From positions 3,781,501 to 3,845,500 of the forward strand of contig PQWQ01000003.1 of NCBI GenBank assembly GCA_002943765.1: DNA of 64,000 nt, in the 5' to 3' direction. This DNA comes from Psoroptes ovis. Its lineage: Eukaryota; Arthropoda; Arachnida; Sarcoptiformes; Psoroptidae. Within the stretch, counting starts at the first letter, position 1. The number at the start of each line of letters is the position of its first letter. The notes beneath the pieces were generated by a model that saw only the letters and a program-made list of their open reading frames with translations, had not been told where the DNA came from and ran no database searches. The position numbers and the translations under genes are program-made. This document shows positions 13,101 through 25,100 of this stretch, in pieces.

Positions 13101-16100
13101 TGTATTTCATTGAAAGTATTTTTAAATGAAAGAAATGCATGTTTTGGTATACAAAGAAAATTAAAGAAAGTGATCAAAATATAGTTGGTAATCAATGGAC
13201 GAAATCGGTGAAAATTGAAAGAATTTTCAATGAATTTGAATCGAATTGAAAGAATTTGAACTGAATTAGTAAATTTGAATCCGAACTGAGTGAAATTGAA
13301 TGAATTTGAATTGAATTCGGAATGAAATCTAGAGATTTAATGGACAAACGTTCAATTCTTGAGTTGAATTGAATTGGAATGAAATTGTTTCATTTCAAAT
13401 AATGTTCATTTGTTTGGTGTTTTGAATGAATTCGATAGAGCTGTGTGTTTTTCCAGGCCAAATTTCAAATCACTACTTGGGCGCGACTACCCGATTCTTC
13501 TGTGTGAATTCTGACGAATTGAAATGATTTGAAATGAGAAATTTTTGAGAAATTCTAAATTGGATACGTCGTTGATGATGATGATGATGATTGTGAGCCT
13601 ACGAAACTTACAATCAATGAATCGATACAACCATTTAGCCACATACCCTTACACAGACACACAATCAATGAATCGATATTTGAAAGATTTTGGTGAAATG
13701 AAGAAATCGATCGAAATTCATTTTCCTTGATTGGTGTCGATGATTCTAACTCTGTGTTTGGTTCATATTTGAACATTTGTTTCTGATGATTTCGCCCCTG
13801 GAATCGATTTAACTGTTGTCGATCCCCTTCTCATTGTGTATGTGTGTCTCTATGTGTTTGTGTGTTCATTGTAATCAATTATTGCCGTTATTTCTCAGAA
13901 TTGTACCACATTTGTTTTCTTATGGTGCTTATGGTGGATGAAGTTGGCTGTGAAATGAAGTGAATGTATGGATGAATGAATGAAGGAAACAGCCTAACAA
14001 ATCGTATTGAAATTCGTTTTTCAAAATAGAAAATCTTATCTTTTCATTATTCTTCGAAGATTTCAATTTTTTGCCGAGACAGGAGGATTCAAATGTCAAA
14101 ATTCTCGATTTGAAATTTGATTTCAAATCAGTTTCTTTATAAAAACCGATTCCACTGAAACCAATGTCTATGATATTTTCTCAGAAATTCAAAGCTAAAT
14201 AAGACATATTCAAAATGTAATGTTTTAATAATAAAATACGAAAAATTTCACAAAGAATATTGTCAAGAATTTTCACTTGTTTTCAATTAATTTCAATCAT
14301 ATCGTTGTTATTATTATCATTGTTATTCATTGAATCATTGAATCAACGGATGGATTCACCGATTCTTCCATTTTTTGATTCATTTCATTCTCCATTCAAT
14401 TTTAGCCGCTATTATTCATACGATTCTTCTTATTCAAATGTATTATCATTCGTATTATCATCATTTCGATGAAATGAGAATACATGAAAATGTATATTTG
14501 AACCAACATCCAAATACATCATATCCGAAAAAATACCCTTAAGGCAATTTATTCCATGTTATTTCATGCCCAAAAAATGAAAAAATTGACAGAAAATGAA
14601 AACATTTTCATTTTTTATTTTATTTTCATTTTATTTTATTTTATCATTCGTATGTCGTATTATTCTATGCTGTAATTTCAAAATTTCACTCTCACCAAAT
14701 TTACGAACACGAGCAAATGTCATTTGGATTTTTTTTTTGAAAATCTCAATTTGAAATTTGAAATTTTGTTCGTTTCGATGATGATGTGATGTGTTCCATG
14801 ATAAAACACGATTTTCCCTGCTTAAAATCTTTTTATGCAAAAAAGGTTTTAATGGTGAAACAAATAGAATGAAATCATCATGTAAAAATGGATTGAAATT
14901 CAAATTTGGATCCTTCGATCAATATTGTTTCTTCGTAGTAAATTGTCTCTCTGGTTTTCTCAATGTTTAATGGAGAAAAACCATCCACGATCCTTGAATC
15001 TTGATTCGTGAATACTTTAAAAATATTGTTCAATGAATTCCGAAGCAGCAATTTCAAATGAAATACATTGATTTTCAATGAGTTAATGGATGAAAATGGT
15101 GAAATGTCGAAATGGTAGAACATGTTTACCCTCGAAATTCTCTCGTGAAGAAAAAAACCTTTAATGATGTGTACACTTTATCGATATATTCTATAGCCTT
15201 ATTCTCGAATAACCCGTAAATTCCTTTCTTGGTACATGGTATCTACTTGGTTTATAAATGCCAACTCTTGAATTTTGTGAATGTCAATTCAATGTGTTGT
15301 CATTTGCTGTTTTGGTGTTTCAAATGAAATCATTATTATTATTGTTACATTTTGCTTGATGATTGTCGCAGAATTTTTGCCTTTTCTGCAATATTTTCTG
15401 GCATTTCATAGCAATATATTCATATGAAAATGAAATTATTTCATTTTCATCTTGAAATTTATCGATTTTTTTGCCTGGGATTTTTCTCCAGAATCATGTG
15501 TATGTGTGTGTATGGTGATACACATGGTGAAATTGTACACAATTAATTTTTTTTTTTCCTGAAAATTATTGAGTTATGAACAAACACACATAACGCAAAA
15601 TGTGAAATGATTAAAATTAAATTATCTTTAAATTATCTACTAGGCTGTCCGAAAAGTTCTAGCCAATTTTCATGAACGACTCTATTGATTAAACGGAATG
15701 AATTTTTCGGACAACCTAATAATATTAAATTGGTGGAAAATAATGAAGAAAATTCCATAAATTTACTGCTAAATAAACTCATGGAATTTTTGTCTATAAT
15801 TTCTACTTCACAAATATCAGGTTGTCCCATAAATTCTTGCCATTTTTCGAATGAAAAAAAATTTTAAAACGGCAAGAACTTATGGGACAACCCAATAATT
15901 GAAAATAATTCTGATATTTTGATATTTATGAGATTTTTGCTTGGTACTTTGAATGGAAATATTAAATTCATTGATTAATTTGAATCAATTATTTTTTGTG
16001 TTGTCATTTACTTTTGTTGTATCAATTTATTGGTCGTTTTTGAACATTTTTTTCCAGTACATTTTTAATTTGAAATTTCCAATTTCATAGTAAAAACACA

Positions 16101-19100
16101 TAATTTCAATATTAATACTTTTCAATATTAATTTGAATTTAATACTTTTCTTGGAAATTTATGGAAATTATTTCCCCTTTTCCATTGGTATTTTATTAGT
16201 TTTTCCTCGGTTTCCTTTGTCCATTTACTCCATTAAAAATGCAATCATAATTGCATTTTTGCATATTCAATAATTCCGATTGCATTTGTAATTTCAATGG
16301 ACCGATTTTGACCAATGAAATTGACTCGAAAAAAAAATGAAATTGAATCTAATAAAATTAAATTCTCCAAGATTAAACCGGTAAATCACATGAAATTAAT
16401 GCAGTATTATTATGTAATTTGATGTATTCATGTGAAATGAGTTTTTCATGAAAAATGTACCAAACGTAATCCAGATAGGATTTAGGCATTGAACAATGGC
16501 AATTTGATTAAAAATTCATATTCAAAAAATGTCATAAAATGTTATTGAAAAACTATTGAAATTCGTTTGATTTTGATTGTTTGAAAGGACTATGGCCTTA
16601 AAAATAGGAAAAACATTCCAAGTATTTCTACACGATGATGAATCATATATCATGAATCAATTCTCACATGTCGTTTTGATTCTAAAACAAAAGACGAAAA
16701 AAGTTGAAACAAAAACTTTTGCATCGCAATTTACGGAATAAATTTCATCTTTGATCATGTTCAATTTCTTTAGTTGATAATGTGTTTCACCACCCTACAA
16801 AATGTATAGCCTTTTGGATTCGACCAAATTTCGACCATTAAAAAAAAACCATCGGCTGGTTTACCCAAAGTACTTTCAGGGTTTTTTCAACGATGATCAT
16901 TTGTCACATTACTAATTAGACTCAATGATTTGAAATGATACACAGTTTGAATTGAGAAAATAATGAATACTAAGTACCTTCAACCTTCAAAAACAAAGTA
17001 TTACATTATCATAGATTCATATGTTATTTTATTGCCTTTTTCCAAGCTTTTAAAACATTTCTCCCGTGATCAAAATGACCAATGTTTGAATTCAAATACG
17101 AACAATTAAATTCATTTTAATACGAATACGAATTATATTCAAAGCTTTTACGATTCGCATCGCCTCAAATTGCTCGAATTATCATCATCGTTTTACCTCT
17201 CCAAGTTTCTCTCCACATCTCAAACGTAATGATTGTCACACATATTGACAATCGTATAATTCGTTATATTTGTTATTCGTTGAATATATGAATGTATTTT
17301 TCCAACCACAAATCTCTCCTCCAAGTAAAAAATATTTAAATATTAGGATGTCCGAAAAGTTCATTCGGCTTAATCAATAAAGTTGTTCATGAAAATCGGC
17401 AAGAACTTTTCGGACAACCTGAAATATATTTTGTACAAATATAACTAATATTAGCTTTGAAAGCATTGAATTATTATTCGTATTTTTCGTACAAATTTAA
17501 TTTGAATTTTTTCTTCCATTTTTTTTTTCGTTGATCCGATTATCATTTGTAATCATCATTGATGATGATGATGATGATGTCGATTTTCTATTTTAAATAT
17601 TGCACGATATTCATTTATTCATTTTTTTTTATTAGGTTGTCCGCAAAGTTTTTGCCGATTATAACGTATAAAATCATTGAAAAATCGGCAAGAACTTTTC
17701 GGACAACCCAATATTTCATTTTCATTTTTTATTACCATTTGTCATTAAATTACAAATGATTTAATTTCCATTTTCATTTCTTTTTTCTTATTGAAAAAAA
17801 CAGAAGATTTCGACATATTCGTTGGCAATGATACGACAAATGATTATTTTAAATATTTAGATCGTGATGGTGATTATCTTCTTATCGGTGCCAGGTATGT
17901 TTTCATTCATTTTGAAATGTTTGAATTTCATTGAATTTTCAATTGACAATAATTTTTATTTTTATTTCAATTTTTTGTAGAAATTTCGTATACAATCTTA
18001 GTTTACCATCGCTCAAAGAGAATCGGGTAAGTTTTTTATTTTGTTTCAAATAACATATTCGAAAGTCTAAAAACACCACGTGTAAAAATCAAAGCAAAGA
18101 TTGAGCCAAATTTCAATACAAAACTAGCCCAGATTCAGTGAAAGTTATGAGTGTGAACTTCATTCAGAAACTTGAAATTCTTGGAAATATTTTTGAAAAT
18201 TCTCAAATTTTTTCCATAAATTTCCATTGTTTTACACTCATGTTGAATTGTTTTAAATATTTCTCAAAAGAAAATGAAGCATTTTACAATTTATTAACTT
18301 GAAGACATTATCACATTTATTGATATGAATGATCATTTGATTCTTTTTTTGTTTTTCTGTTCCAAAATTCATTCAATATCATTGATGATTGATTCGTGAT
18401 ACTTTCTTATGCATTCAACTCTTATTTTTAGTGTATGTGTGAGTATGCTGATGCTAAATGCATTATTCTTCCTCTTATTTTTATTCATGTGTGTTCTGTG
18501 TTCCCAAATGTATTCATTTGTTGATATTTTATTCCATTTATTCCATTTTCTCCATACTTGAAGAACCATCAAATACTTACACATCGAAAACCATCAATAT
18601 ATATTTTCTAATCATTACAATTTTCTATTTTCGTTTATTTCATTATTATTATCATCATCACTGAAATATATATTTTTTCAAACCAAAATGAAATTGTCCA
18701 TGAAATAAATCGAGAAAAAAAAATGATCATTTGTATTCATTTAGGGCTAATTTCTCCTTTTTTTTATTTTACTTTAATTCACATTCAATATGTTTGTGTC
18801 CACACATACATCTGCATCTGTATTTGGTTTGCCTTTATGTATTAGGCTGTCCAAAAAGTTCATTTCGCTTAATCAATAGAGTTTTCTCATGAAAATCGGC
18901 CAGAACTTTTCGGACAGCCTAATACATGTGCATTTGCCTTTGTCTTTGTCTTAGTCTCCAATGATGATGTTCATATGTTCATTTCATTGAATTATTATCA
19001 TCATCATTATTCATGCAAAAATGTGATGGTGAAATGATTTTTTTCATTCATTTTGCTTTGTTTTTGATTTAAAAAATTAGATGAAAATAATTCATTTATT

Positions 19101-22100
19101 CAATTCAATTCATTCATTCATTCATTCATTTGATTTGATTTATTATCATCCACATCATCATCATCATCATCGATTTCTTTGAATTTTTCGAATACACCTG
19201 CTACCTATTCATTATTTGCTTTGTTCATTCATTCATTCATTCATCCATTGAAAATACATATTTCTTCATCAATTTCCATAATCATTATTATTATCATTAG
19301 TCACGATTTCATTTTCCGTGTATCCGTGGAACCGGTCTCTTTTTTGCTATTTTTCTGGCCATTTTTCTTTGAAAAATTGACCAAAATTGTGTCACATTTG
19401 GTCAGCGAAAACAACAAAATAGAAGGACAGAAAACTCTGTGAAAACGAAAGCCAAATACCGGACTGAAAATGCATTGGACAACGCTGGTCCCAGACCATT
19501 GATATTAGGTTGTCTGAAAAGTTTTTTGCCGATTATATCGTAGAAAATTTAAAAGAAAATCGACAAGAACTTTTCGGACAACCTAATAAATGCATTTTGC
19601 CTGCTTTATTACTTATGGACCCAAGTTTCCTTGCCCCCAATGGGCCTTCTAATGATACACTGTATCAAATATCATTGTGATGTTTAGTCACATTTTTTTA
19701 TTCAGATAAAAAATTGTTCGGCCACGAATTTGATCAATTCAGATCCGAAAGCATGCTCTGAAATGCATGTTTCTCGTTTCAAATGATTTACAAACTGAAA
19801 CGATTCAAAGTTTCATTAAATTCAATTAAAATCGAAAATATTTGAGAAAATTGGAAAATAATAATTGAATTTAACCCTTTTATTTCCTCGATTACAAATT
19901 AGCATTTATTTTAAATTAATAAATGAATCGACTTCATTCTTCTTGACTCTCTTGAAATCAAATTTTCTTTTGATTCTTCATTGAAAAAGAATCAAAAATT
20001 CTCTTGAAATACTGTAATTCTGCATTGAATACATTCAAAGAGAAGAACCCTGAGAGTTCAATGAATGAAGAAATTTTCAGGGTTTGTGAAGAACAAACAA
20101 AGAAATATAAAGAATGAATAAGAATAAAATAAATAAAACTTTTTCGATTATTCTTCTTCTACGAAAAAGAATATTATTATTCTTATTAAAATATTCTACA
20201 AATATTCTTTACATTCTCATTGAAATAATCATTGTGTTCCTTATTCTTCGTTTCATCTTATGATATTTCATTCATTCATTCATATTTAGATTCAAAGACT
20301 CATTGATTCAAAGATTCATTCAAAATGATTCAAAGATTCAATGATTCCTTGGTTCATTCACTTGAAATCAATGCAATTTTCTCCCCATATTTCTTCCCAT
20401 TGATTCTTCTCTTCAATTCTCAATGAATTCTCTGTGTCTCATCATTATCTGTATATTTGATATTTGTTTACACAAATACATACATACACACACACATTAT
20501 ATCAATATTTATCAATATTATTATTATTATTATTATTATAATCATTGTATTCATTCATTCATTCAATGAAATAAATACATTGAATTTGTATTTTTCCCAA
20601 TAATATTTTTTTCCCATACATTTTTCCATATATTTTTCATCAATTATTCTTGTTTTTTGTGCCATTCATTCTTGGGGCCCTTTAAGAATTCATATTCTTC
20701 GGCTGCTGTTGTTTATGTGTGTATTTATTCTTCATTCCCAAGTGTTTTATTTCTATGTGAAATGAATATCTGCTGCTGCTGCTGCGTGTGTCGGCTCTGT
20801 GTCTTGCCAATGGTACGACAGTTTGCTCTGTAAAGCTTTGCACCAATGCATTTTGTAATATTTCGATATGATTTATGAGTTTTGCTGTGAAGAATAATAA
20901 TTTTTTCCTTCAAAAGTTATTGAAAACATTTGAAACAAACATTGACTTTTCATTCATTTTATTATGTTCTATTTCATTAGGTTGTCCGAAAAGTTCATTC
21001 CGCTTAATCAATAGTGTTGCTCATGAAAATTGGCCAGAACTTTCCGGACAACCTAATATATTTTTGATTCAATAATTCAAATTCAAATTTTGATTCAATG
21101 TTTCTCTTTTTGAACTTATTCGGGAAGAATATAAGTAAATGAATCTAAGAATTGAGAGAATTTCTTCTTTGATTTTCTATTTTTGGCCGAGTTTTCCTCG
21201 ATATTTTGGCCGTTTCTCGATGATTATCAATTCATATTTCCACTTTGAATATAAAAAATGAATCATTACACAAAACATATTAATGATCAATGATTGATTA
21301 ATATTCTTTTGAATCCGAGATTCTCTTGACATTCTCATACCCAAACAACAACAATAATGATATTCAATGATAAATTATTATCATTTTGTTTTGTTTCTTT
21401 AAGAAAAACAAAATTCATATTTTATGGTCTAAAATTTAGGCAATTGTTCATCGAGAATAAGAATATGAATACTGAGATGAATACAATTGAATATTTTGAA
21501 TTGAAAATTCTGAATTGTAATTCCTTCCATCATGGAATTATCAATTGAATCCAATGGAACACTTTCGAAAGAATTGAATGCTTTGTTTTCCATTTTTCCA
21601 TTTTTGTTTTTTTTTGGGTCAATTCTTGCGCGATATCATTATCGTTATTATTATCATCATTTATTTCACTATGATTTGAGAAAATAATAAAAACAGAAAA
21701 ATAATTTCATTCGAAAATCATTTCAGTCATTTTATTAGGTTGTCCGGAAAGTTTTTGCCGATTATATCATAGGAAAACATGAGAAATTCGGCAAAAACTT
21801 ATTGGACAACCTAATATTTCAGTAATTCATATATCGTTTCGGTGTCTAATGACCAATTTCTATTCACTTCACTCATTCGTATTTCACATTTCGCATTCAA
21901 TTCCATTCAAATGCATTCATTTATATGTTTTCGAGCATTTATGAACTGTATTCTATTCAATTCATTTTATGGAATCGTGAAGAATACTTGAAAATAATGG
22001 ATAGAGAGATTCAAATGGAGAAACAAATGGAGAAATGAATACTCATAGCAACCAAGATTCAATTGCAATTGGCGAGAATCGAAGGAATAGAGCTGAAAAC

Positions 22101-25100
22101 ACATTTAGTTATTCTTGAATAAATTTCTGTTGTGTTTATGCCATTCAAATGTTTATCCACATTTAAACTATCTGAGTCTATTTCCATGTTTATTTATTTA
22201 TTTTCGTACAAAATGTTTTTTGCGATATTTATTTGGAAATGGAATAGAATGAAATGAAATAAAACAAAGCGAAAAATCCTGAATAAAAGTAAAAATGAAA
22301 ATCGAAATGAAAATGGAGACAAACAAATAAATAAATAAATGTACTTTTGTATATTTATCAGTAATATCAATGCATATAAATATGCGAACAGTTTTGTATT
22401 CAGGTTTGGCAGAATTTGTCCAAGGTTTTTCGAATCATTTTCTCACATTTCATTTTCTGAAATTATATTGACAACAAACTGATGATAATTGTTTGATTTA
22501 GCTTGATATGTTTGAGATATTGGCCAAGACTAGGCTTCTTGGCGACTTAAGTACGTAATAAAGCGGTAGAATCGAGTCTGATTGATCTCAGAGCAGTAAA
22601 ACAAATGAATTTCAAATGAAATCGAACCCATGATTTATCTGTTCAAAGGTTATAAGAGTTGCAAAGGGTAGGGTTGTAGGGTTTGCTTGCGAAATTCAAT
22701 TTCAAAAAATAATTTATTATTCATTCAAATTGTATTGAAAAAATAATTTTTGATTAACAAATATTAATATCGGTGATGATGATTCAAGCTTTAAATGAAT
22801 CACATTATGTGATGTGAAATTTTTCCAATTTCATTTTTTCATTTCATTTCAATTTATTTGATGAATTTATGTTCGTCTATAAATGAAGAGAAACCTAGAG
22901 AGCGTACGTTATTATTCTCATAGGTATTTCATGAATATTCTTATACATTATTATTCAATACATTTCAGCCAGTTTCATTCAGTATAATTCCTTGTTGTAA
23001 TACATTAAATCCCGAATTTTTATTTATTTTGTACAATTTTCGACATTTTGATTAATTACCGACATTATTATTATTATTATCATCATTATCATTAATGTTT
23101 TATGTGTCATTCATTTTGAAAATTGTACAATATATATATCGATTCAATAGGGGCTAATGTTTTGTGTGCAATATTTCAATAATAATGATGTTGATAACTA
23201 ATAATAAAAAATTCCATGGTCCACAAATAAATATACCAAATGGTATATTTTCATTTATATGTATTTGCTCTTGTCACGTGTTGTCGAACATATACATCCC
23301 GAAGTTCCCGTTTTTTTCATTAATTCCACAGCAGTAGTACTCAATGAAAATGACCAGAATTAGTACGACCGGCCAATTTCGAGTCATTTATTATCATTTG
23401 AATGAAATATTTGCTTCGATATTTCACCGAGAAAGAAGTTGAATAAATGAAAAAAAAAGATTTATTAAGTGACATGAGTCAGCACGTGTTTTTTATTGAA
23501 TTTATTTTTAGGATTTAATTCTTGTGTACGTGTTCATGGATGTGTATTGAACATTGAACTGGATTTGTTTTATTTATTTATTCTCGATTCAAAACTTAAT
23601 AATCATTTTGATAATACGATAATATGACATTTAAAAAATTAAAAAATTTAAACTTTGAAAATTCAAATTTTAAATTTAAATTTCTAATTTTTGGGATCTC
23701 AAAATTTAAAATTTTGAATTTAAATTTTCAAAAATTCATAATACAAAATACACACAACCATTTCATCCTTAAATATAAATGAATCATGGCACAAATGCTG
23801 CGATTTCAATCCAAAATTTTGAACAAATAGTAAATCAATCTAATAGGTTCAATCAATTGAAATTGATTGAAATTGATTCGCCAACTAAAAAAAATGTGAA
23901 ATGAAAAATGATTCTCCGAAACGTTTCATATAAACATTTATGATGTGTGTGTACTATGATGAGTTGTTGTACGATGTTTCATATCGTTCAATATTTAAAC
24001 AATTCATTTATTTTATATGTGGTTCTATCTCATCTATTTCATATGATATTTACTTAAAATATTTAAGCATAAGAAAACAATAAAAAATCAAATAAAATAA
24101 ATGAAATGAAATGAATTCAATGTTAAATAATGAAATGTGAAAATGAAACGTGCCTACCGTACTATTGCACTGAACCATCTCTATTTCAATTCGTTATTTA
24201 ATGTATGTTCCGATGGTATTACAAATCATATAACATTAGTCTTATGTACAATGATGATGATAATAATAATTTCTCGTTGAAATTCCGCTTGCAATGAGTC
24301 ATGATTCACTATCATCAATTATATTTACCGTTATTATTATAAGGTTTTGGGCTTTGATTTGAAATTTATTTTATATTTTCCGCTTTGATTTTATTTTATA
24401 TGTATTCGATTGGTGCAGCAAAATATTAATGAAATGAATTGAAATTTATGTTTGATTTTGTTTTATTTTATTTTATTTTATAATAAAAATAATGAAATAC
24501 ACACCGACACACAGAAATTAGAATGGTCAAGCAATGAAGATGATATCAATATGTGTAAATATAAAGGCAAATCTGATGATGCATGTCAAAATTATATAAA
24601 AGTATTGGCAAAATTATCCGATGATCGTATATTGGTTTGTGGTACGAATGCATTTAAACCAAAGTGCCGTAGCTATCAATATGGTCCGGTATGTGTTATT
24701 TATTTATCTTAGACCAAAATGGAGCTAATAAATAATCTTATTTCTTTGATTTATTGCATTGATTAATCAATGGTGGATATAGATGAACAATTTTTTAAAA
24801 TTAAGCGAAAAACCAGGTGAAGCTATTTGTCCATATGATCCATCATATTCAAGTACATATACTTTCTATGGTAAGTTTCTGTTGGGGAGATTCTCCACCG
24901 AAAAATAAACCTTTGAACCTTTGAAACCATTTGAAATCTTTGAATTTGTGATTCTTGATGTAATTCTTTTACTTTCTTCTTTGAAATTCTTTTCCCCATC
25001 TCCCATTCGAAATTTTCAATTTTTTTCCAAAAAAAATTCTTCGAAAATTTCCAAATATTTCCACTGCTAACCAATCAAAATAATGTCTTTAAGGATCTTT

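Larger units (their letters stand above)
1424..17803 (+). other. Semaphorin intron 1 (16.4 kb)
   Basis: Starts GTAAGT and ends AACAG. No convincing nested gene on either strand: all open frames are at most 123 codons, lack motifs and are biased by AT-rich repeats. It holds nine ~80 bp hairpin MITEs, one hAT element (9587-9773), (AC)n, (ATG)n and (TTCA)n microsatellites, degenerate tandem repeats and a 30 bp perfect palindrome (11121-11150). Confidence 0.85.
18027..24514 (+). other. Semaphorin intron 3 (6.5 kb)
   Basis: GTAAGT to CACAG. Carries four hairpin MITEs (18841, 19503, 20976, 21734), TTCA/ATT microsatellites and an AT-rich imperfect inverted repeat near 23654-23731. I see no gene. 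Confidence 0.85.
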
